A stretch of 64,000 nt of DNA from Xiphias gladius (taxonomy: Eukaryota; Chordata; Actinopteri; Istiophoriformes; Xiphiidae): positions 18,699,210-18,763,209 of the forward strand of contig NC_053416.1 in assembly GCF_016859285.1 (NCBI RefSeq). The letters run 5' to 3'. The translations under genes were made by a program, and so were the position numbers. Below the pieces are notes generated by a model that saw nothing but the letters and a program-made list of their open reading frames with translations, did not search any database and had not been told where the DNA came from. This document shows positions 1-19,340 of the stretch, piece after piece (the stretch's first letter is position 1; every line of letters starts with the position of its first letter).

Positions 1-668
1 ATAATTGGCTGAATGCCAGTTAGCATTTGGCGGCTAAAAAAACAGTCTTGCAAGTAATCAACGCCTTGTCATGTGAGTATTTAGATTAGCATAAAAAAGA
101 TTGCAGAGTTGCAGAGAAATCATCTGTGTCCGCACATATACCAAACAGATGAACTGCATGACAAAGAGAGACACTGTTCACAAGCTGTAGGGGAACTTAA
201 CAGGGATATTGAGGACTTGTGATCAGCATGTAGACCGACACATGCTGATTAAGAAGCAACTTGATATGAGACATGTTTGTTACAGTATGCCATTTTGTCT
301 AAATGCATACACCCACTTTTTGTTGTGGTTACCACAACAAAAAGTCAACATTTAGAAAAATGAAATTTTTATTTTTTTCAGGCATCTTAGCCTTAATTAG
401 TTTTCAGTATAGATAAGAAATGAGTGGAGAAAGAAATGAGTGATTATGTGCAACAAAGATCCCTAACTGGACTCTTGACATGGCAAATTCCTTGTCCACG
501 CAAATTACATTTTTGACACAAAGTTGCTTATTGCCAGAGTTCAGACGCTTTTCAAAATCTTTTGCAAACAATGAAGATTTTGGTTGCTATCTCTGTCTTA
601 TTTTACAATATGGACACTGCATTAAATGTCTGAAAAAAGCTCACGTTTGGTTTTGTATGTTTGCACAG
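1..668 (+). other. pls3: intron of pls3 upstream of its first visible exon
   Basis: No plastin coding sequence is visible here. The exon that should precede the one at 669 (start of the first calponin-homology domain) is not in this stretch, so the window opens inside an intron. The one notable feature is a 31-bp perfect palindrome at 315-345. A 75-codon open frame at 480-707 overlaps the true exon in another frame and shows no family resemblance. Confidence 0.7.
315..345. repeat. perfect 31-bp palindrome
   Basis: The arm actttttgttgtggt at 315-329 is followed by one base and its exact reverse complement at 331-345. It lies in a pls3 intron. It may be a degenerate miniature inverted-repeat element or simply a hairpin-forming sequence. 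Confidence 0.85.
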
Positions 669-6720
<6,052 letters not shown>

Positions 6721-7720
6721 GAGACTGGCTGGGATCATTGTGACACTTGCTAAACTTGTACCCACAAGCCATTAGTGTTTTGAAAGAGCGCCCCCAACTG
6801 AAGGAATGAAGAATGATTTTTTTTTTTTTTTTCTTGGTTTTTTTGAAGGAGAATAATGCAGTCAGAATCATAAATTTGCATGTATCTTTGCCCCTTTTGA
6901 TTAACAGAGGTGTTTACTGAAGAATAATGATCTGTCCTCTTATTTAAAATGGGTCCAAAATACTAAAATTTCTGTTACAGAGGACAACTTGTTACTTTCA
7001 ATATCCAGAACTCTTAATTAAAGTATAAGAATGCTGTTTTTTAAAGCAAGTATGCATATTTCCAGCTGCAAGGTTGTTTACATATTTTTACTCAGACTGA
7101 TAAGTAAATTATATCCTTGTCTAACCAACAAACATTCCCGAATACCATACTTATGGAAAAAATACTTGACAAGGCAAAAAAAAAAAAGTCAGAGGTCAGA
7201 TGTTTAGGTGCAGCACATGTCAAAAAACACCCAGACATTCCCTCTCACTTAATGAAGTACCAGCATGTCTTAATAACTGGCACCATAAACTTCTACATAT
7301 CTGCATACAGAAGCCACAAGGTCAAATTATACTAACGACCAGCCCGATGTGCTGTCTGTATGCTTGTACTTGTCATTTGTTTGTTTCTTGGGATTATTAT
7401 GTGAGGTAAATGCTGTTTTTGGGGTGTCTGGTGTCTGGTCTTTTTCTTTTTTTTTTCTTTTTTTTTTTTTTTTTTGGTCTGTTACGTTGGATTATGAGCA
7501 GGCTAACTGGACTCCCCTGGCTTCTGCTGTGCCTTCTTCTTGTCTTAAAGATGACTTGGACTTGTGCTTTTGAGGTTTTCCCTTTTTTCTTTTGTATTCA
7601 ACATTACCAAATATACAGTAAACAGTAACTTCATTCCAGGTAGCTTCATGATACTCTGACAATGGCCAGATTATATTTGGTCTTATGTTCATATATACTT
7701 GTAAGTGCTTTACATGTAAC

Positions 7721-7726
7721 AATAAA
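7721..7726 (+). terminator. pls3: polyadenylation signal AATAAA, likely for pls3
   Basis: A canonical AATAAA about 1.0 kb after the pls3 stop codon, in a T-rich 3' UTR. No other plus-strand gene lies between. Confidence 0.55.
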
Positions 7727-9326
7727 TATGACTTTGAAAACTGCTGTGTTTTTATCTTATAGTTCCTGGAAAAGGCATCTCCCATAGAAATGGAACTGGC
7801 CATATTAATCTGTTAATCCACCGCTTTTATCCTGAATAAGTGGTAATGGTGGTCCAAATATCTTGAACTGGTTGTTTTAAACCACATAGTGCATCTGATC
7901 ATAATAGGGTTTTGTTTTTTTTTTTTGGGGGGGGGGGCGTTTGCATATAAAAAATTAATTCCCTTAGAAGTTTTCATGTTATATTGTTTTACAACATTGA
8001 ATCAAAGTGGAGATAGTGTAGCTTTTTTGACACTGATCAACAAAAAAAAGATCCTTTAATATCAAAGTGAAGACAGTCAAAATGATTCAATTCATTACAA
8101 ATACAAAAAATGTGTTTGCCCATCCAATACATTAATATGTACACATCAAATTATTTACAATATTTACAACACAACACTGAAATCAATTTTGTATTGATAA
8201 CTGGAGTGCAATGGAATGCCTTAATTACCCGAAAGACACATTATCTGAATATAGTGATGTAGTTAGTAAATATATTTAATATAGTAGTCTACATTTTATT
8301 AACAATACAATAAAACACACCAAGAAACTGGTTCACACAAGTGACACAACAAACTAGATGATAATCCATCATGGATTTAAAAACAAATAGCTCAACTAGG
8401 ACAGGATAGCAAATTACAAAAAAAGTGAGGACTTTTAAATTAAACATTACATTAACACTATAGCTTGAATATCTTTGGAGTAAGATCTGAATATAAATCC
8501 TCGGACAACTAAATTTTCCTTACATGTAAAGTTGTATATCTTAACATATTAGAGACACTTAATAAAACGCCCTTTGAAAAATAATTTCACACACGTCTAA
8601 TGCCCTTTTCTATTTGCCGTGCAAAAGCAACAGTTAGATAAAACCGTAGTCATGACCATGACATAACGTAAGTAACATAAATACTGTTCAATATTCACGT
8701 AGTGTCATTATTATGCGATATGATCAAAAGCCCCAGGATGGCTACTAAATGGACTTTGTGGTGACGTGAGAGTTTTGGAACAACCAGCCAGAGGAACAGC
8801 AGCTATGATGACTGTTATGATCCGAGTTGTTACCTCCTTTTCTTTTTACTGCTGCCTGCTTCTCCTTTCTCTCGTCTCTTTCTCTCTGTTATTGCCCTCC
8901 TGCTTTTATGCTCTTCCCTCTTTCTCATTCTAAAGCACTCCACCTGTTGTAAATAGCACCTCATAAAAAAAGATACGTTTATTGCTGTTTGCGTTTCCCC
9001 TCCCTGCTGCTTTTGATTTATGACTGTTAAGTCTACCCAAGAGGAAATGCACCAAGACTGAGCCTAATAATTTTTCTAAGATTTCTACAAACACTTAAAT
9101 GGACTTTAAACATGGAGTATACAGTGACAAAAAAGAGAGGGAGAATCTGAGTTTTAAGATATTTGTTTTCCATAATTATAAGATATTATATTTGATCTAG
9201 ACTGTGTCTTGTTGGCTGTCAGTCATTGTTCACAGCCGTGATTTTCTTTACAGTCCATCAACAATCTTGTAGTACAACAGGGGATAGTGGTGGCAGATTG
9301 CAGTTTACTGTTCACTGGCCTGAATC

Positions 9327-9434
9327 TCAGTCAGATGTAAAGTCCTCCGGGCTCCGCTCCCCAAAGAGCTTCTCAGCAAGTCTCCAGTCCTCCAGTTTTG
9401 CCAAGGATCTGGTTAAAGATGAGACCGCCAGGCT
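9327..9434 (-). other. possible last coding exon of an unidentified minus-strand gene
   Basis: On the minus strand a pyrimidine-rich acceptor (ending ctctctgacag at the 9434 side) opens a 36-codon frame ending in TGA. It encodes AKLEDWRLAEKLFGERSPED near its C-terminus, a protein-like, amphipathic, charged sequence. A minus-strand AATAAA occurs at 8295-8300. No upstream exons with compatible splice sites were convincingly found and the family is not recognised. A second frame also stays open through much of the same exon, so the coding assignment is weak. Confidence 0.25.
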
Positions 9435-9810
9435 CTGTCAGAGAGCTGGATGATGAGGAGGCTGCCTCCTCAGGCCTTCATCATGTGGATTTTCAGGCTC
9501 CATGTACATCAGAGAGTGTCTGTGTGGTGTTGGAGAAACAGTTTGGATTGATAAAGACAGCATCAAATCACAAACACCTTAGACCATTACAACTTATTCA
9601 AAAACCCAAACTCGTCCCTTAAATAAGTGATTTTTCTTCAAGCGAAGTTTAAACAGAGGAGAGATCGGACAACGACCCATCCAAGTCTCATATCCAAACT
9701 GGAAATAATCAGTGATTCAAATTCCCAGAATGAACACCAGGACAAGAGAATCAGTTACTATTAAGGAAATATTATGTAAATAGACTAATGTTACACAAAA
9801 TATCAAGCCA

Positions 9811-9890
9811 GCAGCGGTGGAAGAGGTATTCAGATCCTTCACTTTAGTAAAAGTACCAATACAACAATGCACTGAAAAGTACCAACAACT
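9811..9890 (+). repeat. fragment of a dispersed teleost repeat (tattcagatcctt.. family)
   Basis: gcggtggaagaggtattcag, followed by a taaaagtacca-type stretch, resembles the left end of a repeat that recurs at 22050-22926 and, reversed, at about 59760-60230. Only one end is present here. Confidence 0.55.
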
Positions 9891-11043
9891 ATCTCTGTAG
9901 CAACTATTCTCCAGTGTAAGAGACAAGCAGAGGACAGGCCCTGCCAAGAGGTTGTCCCAGAAGACTCCCCAGTCTAAAGCTGACATCTGGGCTCTTAACC
10001 ATTCAAAGATTTCCCCGCCCTGCATCCCCCATCCTGCCTAGATCCTGCATGTGATGTGCTCGGTCCATCAGAGGATAAGGTGTTTACGCACCTGGGGGGG
10101 GAGAGGGGAACATACTTCAAGAGGAAGCTCACAGAAAATGTTGCAAGAACAGGACTTGTGATTGCTTTTTTTTTTTAAGGAATGTTGGATGCAGTTTGAT
10201 TTTTCCTCTTGTAACATCCACTGTGAGCACTGAGGATGGAATGGCCGGGAAAGAGCCGGTCTGGGTGTGTCTTTGTGAAGTCACCATAAGGAGTTTATTG
10301 GAATAACTGAAGGTAAAGAAAAGGTAAGAATAAAGATATGTGTGATCTGATGTACTTTTCCATGATTTACCTTTTTCTTTGACGCAAATCCGCATTTGCT
10401 CCTTTTGTTAAGAATGAAATTCAATTAAAAGTAATGGCCCTTTTGCAGAAATATATTCTTCTTCCTGTTTGGGTACGTAAAACTAAGATTCCTTTAATAT
10501 TTACAGTACTGTGTGTTGCAAGTGAAATAAGCAGAAGCTTTGTTTTATAATCTATTATGTAAGTCAAATCAATATTTATTTGTCGCTGTAAAGAAAATGT
10601 CTTCTCACCATGTTACTAGAAATGATCAGAAATACCAAAAAAGGGTCTATAATTTCCTAGAAAGTTTCCTAGAAATTACTGTAATGTGGTATTAATTATA
10701 GGGGAAATAGGAATTTCCCTAGAAGAAAAGGCTCAGTATTTAAACCCAAATAAATATTTAAGAATGTTTTATTTATTATTGACAACTTTATTCTTCAGAT
10801 ATGTTGAATTGTTTGCTTGCCTGCAGACAAATATCAAGATTACACAAGCACTTAATTTTCATTAATGTTCTTTCTAGGAATCTTCCTTTGAAATGATTGG
10901 GAAATCTGGACCCATAGAATAAAGTGTTACCAAAATAGAGGTCCAACGGCTTTTTCAGTCCACTCTTACAGTAATAAGTAGTATAAAAAACAGTTTGTCT
11001 CTTTGCAGTTGAATCGATTTAAAAGTGAATCACCAGTTTTCGC

Positions 11044-11071
11044 AGCTGCTGGGTTAAATAACCCAGCAGCT
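11044..11071. repeat. perfect palindrome with 13-bp arms
   Basis: agctgctgggtta (11044-11056) and taacccagcagct (11059-11071) are exact reverse complements separated by two bases. It lies about 600 bases upstream of the cnga2 start codon. No function is assigned. Confidence 0.85.
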
Positions 11072-11673
11072 ATCGGCAGTTATAACACATACACCCTGGT
11101 TTCCTAAGTGATGCGGCTCCTGAGGGAGAGCAGCTGATTGGCTCACTGAGCCGCAGAGCTTCGGGCCGACTGTGTGTGTGTTTTCGTTAATGATACACCA
11201 ATTAGTCACACAAAGGTAACAGTCGTCTAAACACCTCATCACCTGTCTGCGAGGAAGAGGGTGATAGTGTTTCCCTGCCCTCATAGTTTTGGGGGGGGGG
11301 GTGATACTCTTTGTGGTTGGAACTGGATTCTGCTTGAACTGCCACTACTTCAGAGCTGCATTTCAAACAATGCGTTATCTGCATGTAACTGCACTGAGTT
11401 TCTCCTCTCTTCTCAGTCACCACAGCAACCACCTGCTGTGTGACAGGCCAGTTAAGGGACTGTGGCAGACAGTCCCAGTTGTCCCCCCGTCCCCTGACTA
11501 TAATTTGTCATACGCACCATAAGCACTGAGGCTGCCTGTAAACTAGAAACACTGTCCTCTCCTGCCACAGTGTCACTGTGTAAAAAAGTCAACCGCAAAC
11601 ATGTTCAGCACTCCCCGTCGCATCGAAAAAGGGAATTTAACGTGAGTTTTTATCCACGCTGTCAGATCTGAAG

Positions 11674-14600
11674 ATGACGGGCCAGGTGGCTGAGAGAGGT
11701 CGGGCACCCCACAATCTGTCAGTCAAGACCACCTTGGAGGAGGAGATCGAGAGAGCGGAGAGTATTCTTAGCAGGTGACAGGAACAATTATCATGTACTT
11801 GTCTCAGAGGTTTGTTTGACAGAAGCAAACCCTGTGATTTGCACTAACGGGAAGGCTCGCATGTGCTTTCTGGTGTGTTTTTCACTCTTTTTCCCCCCAG
11901 AGTTCCATCTGTCTGTGATGACACATCCTCAGAGCTACAAAGAGTCGCTGCTCTCGACTCTCACGGAGGCAGCTCCAGAAATTCTTTTCAAAGGAGCGGA
12001 GCTATCTCAAGGTAAACCTCCCTCACAAGGGCTTTCAGAAACTGACTGATTAGACTGATTGTGTCGCTTGTTTTACGCAGAAAATAACACTGATGCATTA
12101 TTATTTCGAGCAAAGGTCGTCTGGCTTTTTAAAAGTAGCCCACAAGTGTTTCTTCAGACAGTTTCAAATTCGTACAGAAAATGTTTTGTTCAAGTCTTTT
12201 TAAGGTGGTTAAAAGTCAACGTAATGTACACACTGGATTCAAGCTCACATAAACCTTGATGACCAAAATGTTGTAGCAGGATCATGAAACCAGGGAAAAG
12301 CATGTTTTCATCTTATCCTGTCATTTTGTAAAACTTCTTGTTGTACTTTAAGTTGCTTGTTTCCCAGAATCTTGACCAAAACAAAAAGTACAACAACGTG
12401 ATGAAAACCAAGTTGTGATTCAAGACAGTTTATGAAAGCGTATGGACCAAAATTCTCTTGCCCTGTGTGAAAAAGAGTATTTCTTCATTTGTTTATGAGT
12501 TTAAGACTCATTGGAGGATTAAACAATGTGTAGAAAATGTTAAATATTTAATAGCAAAGGCATATCAAAAACATATCTCAAATTTTACACACGGAGAATT
12601 TCCTGGATGCCAAGATAAAAGATCTTTTCTTCAAGGATATTTTTCCCAAATAGTTTAATATCTTAAAGCTTACTTGTATTACTTTAAACGTAACATGTCA
12701 ATTAAATTGTGATTCCTTTGGTAGAATCATTTAACCCAGTGAGAATGTAGCCAAGCTAAATAGTACTGTTTTCTTAATATTTTCAATAAACCCGATTGCT
12801 TTCAGTCAAAAATACAATGTTGCAGATATATCTTACAGTCGTCTGTTATAGTTTTCTCATGAGAAAGACAGAAAGACATGCAAGACATGTAATTTTTTCA
12901 TCACCCTTTGACTTGTTCCACTGGCTGGTTTTGTGCAAGATCTTCTAGCAGTGTCTTTTACGTAGCCTGGTGAGACTGCCAGTCCTCTCCCTGATGTTGA
13001 TGTACATTTGTAACAATTCATTTGATTTTAATATGGTTCTGAATTATTATGCAGTGCCTTGAAGATGTGTGCCCTTTGTTTCACTGTGTTTGTTTCATGT
13101 ATACTGGCCAGGTACTTTAACAGAACTGTCACAAGTTGTTGCCAAACTAAATTCCCAAAATTTTGAATGAAGCTGTGGTTCACACATGGTGTTTCATTTT
13201 TAAAGAGGGTGTGTGTTCCTTTATGTGTGTGTCAGACTGGTGCGCCTGGTGGTGAGACTGAGGGAATGGGCACACAGGAGTCTGCTGGAGGAGGAGGAGC
13301 GGCCAGACTCCTTCCTGGAGCGCTTCCGTGGCCCCGAGCTGAGAATGCCCCCCAGCCGCGTCAGCAACACACAACCAGACGCCAATGGCAACAATGCAAA
13401 AGGGCTCTTTACGTATGCCGGGCCACCACCCTGAACCATTATTATGCACTTTGATGAACACTACACTATATGCATTACACTGGTTGAGCACAAAAATAGA
13501 AAAAACAAAACACCGTCATGCAGTCCAGTACAATAGTCCTGTAATAAAATTACCATTGTGAAACGTATTTTTAAAAATTGTTTATACCAAACTTTTAAGG
13601 GTCACAGGGAACCGCACCAGCACACAAGGTTAGAGCATGTTTAAATTCAGGGTTCATGCATCCCAGAGGTCACAACAGAGTTACACTTGAGCAAATCAGA
13701 CGGGCAGGGGTCTGGCCTCAGGGTAAAAAAATAAGCCAAGTGTCCCATTAGGTCACAGACAGGTCCTTTTGAAATAAAGGTTTTAGAAATAAAAAGGGGG
13801 GCACTTCAGCACTCAGAGTTGTTGATTCAACTCTGTGATAGTTTTAAGGCTGTAGTTTATGTTGCTGTGTATGTGATGAGCAATATACTAATATAATACA
13901 ATAGAAGACAACATCACAAAGCCTTAAAAATGACTACAAACAAAACTGTTTAAATGATAGCATTTATTGTAGAGCTATTGTGTTGCATTGCTTCGTATCT
14001 TGCAGCTGCTTCTATTTTTCTGTATATCTTTGCAGTAATATGAACTACTTTATAGAAACAAAAGCCACAGTTGTGCCTGGGTGTATTATTTATATTATTC
14101 TCTCCATGCTCTCAGGAAAAAGTGGGATTTGTTTGTGGTGTCCCCATCTGATAACGCCTACTACCGTTGGTTGTTTGTCATCGCCACAGCTGTGCTGTAC
14201 AACTGGTTCCTTGTTGTCGCAAGGTAATAACAGCACAGTCGTTATCAGTTTGGGCCCTGCAGCCTCCAGGGACTGGTGATGGATGCAGTGAACGGATGTG
14301 GTGTCCACCTCTTAGGCTGAAGCAGGAAATCACTTTTCTTTTCTTTTATCCATAGGGCATGCTTTGACAAGTTACAGGTGGGCAATTACATCTGCTGGCT
14401 GGTGTTAGACTACCTCTCTGACACTGTATACATTATGGACACTTGCGTCCGACTTCGCACAGGTAACTCGCCTCTGTCCTCTTGACAGTTTGTTGAAAAA
14501 TGTGACAATCCTGTCGCAGTTGACACAGTATATGTCACTTTCTGCCCATAACCGAAAGATTCAGTGTTTGGCAACATTTGAAATGCTATTACAACACAAT

Positions 14601-17035
14601 GTAGAATGATTCCTCTCAGCATCATACAACTGGTATGATTTATGTTTGCAAAGATTCTCGGTCCTCCAGTTCACAGGGTATCCAAAAGCACTAAGTCAAA
14701 GGCAACTGGACCTAACGCAAGTCATTATATTTGTTTGTATTTAATATTAATTAAGCCAGGTGAGGTGAGTCTGTGATTAAACTACTTTGTCATTCGGGTC
14801 TATTGGTAAGGACAACAGAACATGTGAGCGAGCACAAACAATGTTTAAAGCTGCATTATATAATCATTTTTCTTCTGGAGAGAGCAGAAAAGACTGTAAA
14901 CACAACACTGACATATTATCACCTTTAAAGTGTTAACAAATACTTGCCTATTTACACATCCAGCAGGCACAGGGCCACATTAGAATTTATTTTGAGTCGT
15001 GTTTCTGGCCACATGACAATTGTAAGTCTGATACTCACTCTCCTTTTGTTCTTTTTTGGTTTCAACAACTCCTGAGGGAATATCGGACAGTTAAGCTGCT
15101 ACACGCTCCGCTCACCAGCTAGTCGCCCATTTTTTCTGTCTGCTGTTGGGTGCTGGGCAGGTAGTGAAGAGTAGGGTCATCAGAGATTTTTTACTGAAAT
15201 CAGGTGCCTGCTGCTGGGTAAATGGGTAAATGAGAGGAGTGACTCTGAATCGAACAGTAAAGGTGCAGGAGAGAAAACAATGAGCTAAAAGATGCTAAAA
15301 TGTTCCTTAGAGAGTCAGGTGATAAATCTCTGGAAGTTTGTCGCTAAAGGTCAAACACCCATTATATTCAACATTGTACTGTGATCCAATGTTAGTGAAA
15401 AAATTTCGATTAGAGCAGCTTTTAAGTTTTTTCATCCACAGTTCAGCTTCATGTCATGACATGAACTGATTTTACAAAAAACACAGTAGTGAGCTAAGAT
15501 GAGGCATCACCTCTCAACTGAATTTGTGCTCTATTCATCTTTTCTCAGGGTTCCTGGAACAAGGTTTGCTGGTGAAGGACCATGCCAAGCTAAGAGACAG
15601 CTACGTCCGTACATTGCAGTTCAAGCTGGACGTGGTGTCCATCCTCCCCACTGACCTGGCCTACATCTCCACCGGCATCCACACACCACAGCTCAGGTTT
15701 AATCGTCTGCTGCGTTTCCCACGCATGTTTGAATTCTTTGACCGCACAGAGACACGCACCAACTACCCCAACATCTTCCGCATCTGCAACTTGGTACTTT
15801 ACATCCTGGTCATCATTCACTGGAATGCTTGCATCTACTACGCTATATCCAAGTCTTTGGGACTTGGATCAGACACTTGGGTGTTCCCAAACATCTCCAA
15901 ACCTGAGTATTCTTCCCTGACTCGGAGTTATGTCTACTGTCTGTACTGGTCGACTCTTACACTTACCACCATTGGAGAGATGCCTGCACCTGTGCGAGAT
16001 GAAGAGTACCTATTTGTGGTCTTTGACTTTCTTGTTGGGGTGCTGATCTTTGCCACAATTGTTGGAAATGTTGGCTCTATGATTGCCAACATGAATGCTA
16101 CCCGTGCTGAGTTTCAAGCCCGGATTGATGCCATCAAACACTACATGCACTTCCGCAAAGTCAGCAAAGAACTGGAGACGCGTGTCATTAAATGGTTTGA
16201 CTACCTCTGGACCAACAAGAAAACAGTAGATGAGCAGGAGGTGCTAAAGAACTTGCCCAACAAACTGCGGGCTGAGATTGCTATTAATGTACACCTCGAG
16301 ACCCTAAAGAAAGTGCGCATTTTTCAAGACTGTGAGGCAGGGCTGCTGGTGGAGCTCGTGCTCAAACTACGACCACAGGTCTTCAGTCCAGGGGACTACA
16401 TCTGCAGAAAAGGGGACATAGGTAAGGAGATGTATATCATTAAGGAGGGGAAGCTGGCTGTGGTGGCTGATGACGGGGTCACACAGTACGCTCTCCTCAC
16501 CGCCGGCAGCTGCTTCGGGGAAATCAGCATTCTGAACATAAAAGGCAGTAAAATGGGAAATCGCCGGACAGCCAACATCCGCAGCTTGGGCTACTCTGAT
16601 CTGTTCTGCCTCTCTAAGGATGACTTGATGGAGGCAGTGACCGAGTATCCGGATGCTAAGACTGTGCTAGAGGAGAGGGGCCGGGAGATCCTGATGAAGG
16701 AAGGTCTGTTGGATGAGAATGTAGAGAGTGGCGGGCTGCAGAAAGAGGACACAGAGGAGAAGGTGGAGAGGCTGGAGTCCTCTCTGGACACCCTTCAGAC
16801 TCGCTTTGCCCGTCTACTCAGCGAATACACACACACTCAGCAACGGCTGAAGCAGCGTATCACTCTATTGGAGCGGCAGCTGAATCAAATGGACTGCGGC
16901 GCAGGTGCAAACCATGACATGGATGCACACGCAGAGTTGGTCAGTGAAACAGACCCGGTGTCTGTTGCCCACACAGATGGATCTCCACAGCAGAATAATG
17001 TGCAAATAGAGGAAAAGAAAAGCCCAACATCATAA
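11674..17035 (+). CDS. cnga2: cyclic nucleotide-gated channel alpha 2 (olfactory-type CNG subunit)
   Basis: A cation channel opened by cytosolic cAMP/cGMP in the olfactory sensory cilium. Six phase-consistent exons: 11674-11774, 11901-12011, 13236-13412, 14116-14223, 14356-14462 and 15549-17035, giving 696 aa (mammalian CNGA2 is about 664). The N-terminus keeps DDTSSELQR and a basic-amphipathic calmodulin-type helix near residues 71-86 ([16 protein letters not shown]), then [16 protein letters not shown]1 starts about residue 145. S4 has [18 protein letters not shown]. The pore is [11 protein letters not shown] with selectivity Glu at about 345. The C-linker and cyclic-nucleotide domain show GEISIL (about 525) and RRTANIRS (about 541-547). 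A coiled-coil CLZ region spans about 606-648. The donor of exon 3 (AC then GTATGC) is weak but is the one that keeps phase. The first ATG follows an AG acceptor at about 11664, implying an upstream noncoding exon. CNGA2 rather than CNGA1/3 follows from the close match through C-linker, CNBD and CLZ. Confidence 0.95.
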
Positions 17036-17188
17036 CATTAACTGTCTCACCAAGGAGATTTTATATATCCTGAAATACTTTGATTCAGACTCATTAAGAG
17101 TATAGAAAAACCTCAACACCTCTTTTTATCTTCCATTGTGAGCAATTTTTTTTCAGTTTAGCTGAGTGTAAAGAGATATCAGCATGTC

Positions 17189-17194
17189 AATAAA
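17189..17194 (+). terminator. cnga2: polyadenylation signal AATAAA of cnga2
   Basis: AATAAA lies about 155 bases after the cnga2 stop codon, a suitable position for a short 3' UTR. Confidence 0.6.
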
Positions 17195-17219
17195 CATGAA
17201 AAGAAAGCTGGTGACACTG

Positions 17220-19340
17220 CTATGCCCATGCATTCTTTGAGTTCTTGACTGTGCCAAAACCAGTGAGTTGAATGTGTTTAAATTACTTCCTGCAATATGC
17301 TAAATCAAGGTATGGAGAAAAAAAAAGAAAAACTAGGGTACATCACAAACCTGCAAGTGAAGTTTAAATATTACTTTTTCAAAAACAAAGGGCAATTATA
17401 GACTAAAAAGCTCTGAAAATTGCTGGTTGTTGTAGTTTCTGGGTCACTTGTAAACATCTTGTGTTCGGTTGCATCAGCTGAGGGATTCAGATCTCTTGAC
17501 ATATATCCTGCTCTGGCCTTGTACACCTCGTCTCTTGCTGCCTCTCCTGAGAAAAACGTCCAAGGAGAGATGGTAGAAGGTGATTTGCTGGGTTCACATA
17601 CACAAACACGATTATTTTCCAGTGTCCTTATTTTCAATGTTCGATCTGAATCAGATATACTATGATGATTATCATAACAATCTTTTGATATTTTCTTCCC
17701 AACTTTGGCTTTTGTGGGACATTCAAGGTGTTGATTCTGTTTTTCAGTTGTGCTGTAAATGGGCTTTGTTTCATAAATATTTCAAATATTTGCTAGAAAA
17801 TTTACTTCGCCAGTCTTAGACTATTAAAATGACTAAGCTGCTTTGTATTTGTATACATTTAGTTGCTCCGATTTCTATTACACACACCCATTCTCACCCA
17901 TGAGGGACTGGGGATTTTCCAGTTATTCAGCCTCTACATTCCAGGATACAAGTCAACCACATGAGCAGTTACGATAAGCGCAACTGGAACAATGCCTCTG
18001 CAGCAGAGCTGGCTATAATAAAGAGGTGGGAGGTAATGAGTGCATATCCCTCCGCATCCCCTGAAGGAGTGGGTGGGATGAAGTGTAATGGACAAATCTC
18101 CACAAATCAGAGAAATCGTCCTAACTTAGTCAGATATGTGTTGTGGCTGTCTGGGCTCAATATATTGTTGGATATGTCGGCCTTGATATAAAAGTGGAAT
18201 TTACTTGTATTCAGCTGTCAAATTGAGGGACAAAAACAAAATATTTTCCACCAGTCTCAGCAGTGCATTTGTAATTTACAGCTATTGCTTACCTTGCCAA
18301 AACGCTGAAGAAATGCAGCGCTCTGTGATTTAAACAGCACAGCAACAGCTCAGTTTGAGTGTTTCAGGGGTAATCCACTGTGATACATATTGTTAAACAA
18401 TGGATTCAACAGATGGATGCAAAAAAAAGTTTGTTAGCAGTTCAGTGAGATTTGGTAAGCACCGATGACATGTATTTCTGTGCATCGATCAGAGTTTAGC
18501 AACATTAAATCAGACTCTGAGGACAGGTGTCCAGCTGTTTGATCACTGTCGATCAAATGTGTTCGAACCAATCCCACACAGTCCTGATGACGCAGATTAG
18601 CGGAGTTGTTGGGTGTCAAACTCTATATATAAAACCTTGAGATGTTTATAATCGTCATTGTTGCTTATGTAGTCATAAATATTGACTGTTATAGACAAAC
18701 ACTTACAAACAATTTTACATTTTGAAGCAAAGTTTCCAGGGGATTTAAGAGCCAATTCATTTATACCAACACAGGAGGTCAAAATTCACTTTCCATTACA
18801 TGCAGCTGTCTGTCATGGTAAAGTCACTGAAATGAACTCCACTCAGCTTGCTCAACAGGTGCACCGCACAGTCCTGTCAAGCTCCAACCCCCTACCACAT
18901 CAAACTTTTACCACCATATGTCGGGTACAGGACAACTGGTGCAGAGTGTCAATAGGGCTTTATGTGCACAGACATTGCAGTGAATAACATCAACCTTCTC
19001 TGAGCAGGATAGTTTTTACAGGAAGTAACTATGTACCAATATGTATATCTGTTTATAACATATGTACCAAAAATATGCTGTTTTTGTAAATGCTGATCGA
19101 GCGGTGAGCATTGTCAAAATATAAAAGCAGAAAAAACACATTCCATATATTTTTCTGAATATAACTATATTGTTTGTACTTTCAAAATGTAGCAGCTCGC
19201 AAACTACATCTGAAAATCAAATCTGGAGATAACACCCCCCGATAGCAGGGACTCATGCAGTGCAGGAAATGAATGTATCTTGTATGTGTATGACAAAGTG
19301 TGACAGCAAAGGTAGCCCCCTCCATACTAAACACAACTAT
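17220..19340. other. intergenic region between convergent cnga2 and rraga
   Basis: No coding exon, RNA gene or structured repeat was recognised. The open frames here are short and unlike any known family. An ATTAAA on the minus strand (19350-19355) could serve as the rraga poly(A) signal. Confidence 0.6.

Larger units (their letters stand above)
7760..11664. other. intergenic region between pls3 and cnga2
   Basis: No gene is securely visible. It holds a T-run/G-run at about 7912-7938, AT-rich sequence at 8.0-8.8 kb, a doubtful minus-strand terminal exon (9327-9434), a fragment of a dispersed teleost repeat (9811-9890), a G-run near 11289-11299 and a perfect palindrome at 11044-11071. Upstream noncoding exons of cnga2 could lie near its right end but cannot be fixed from sequence. 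Confidence 0.6.

Noticed and set aside
9717-10025. 102-codon minus-strand frame starting MQGGEIFEWLRAQ
   Set aside because: The first part looks protein-like, but the frame runs through the dispersed repeat at 9811-9890 and has no recognised family.
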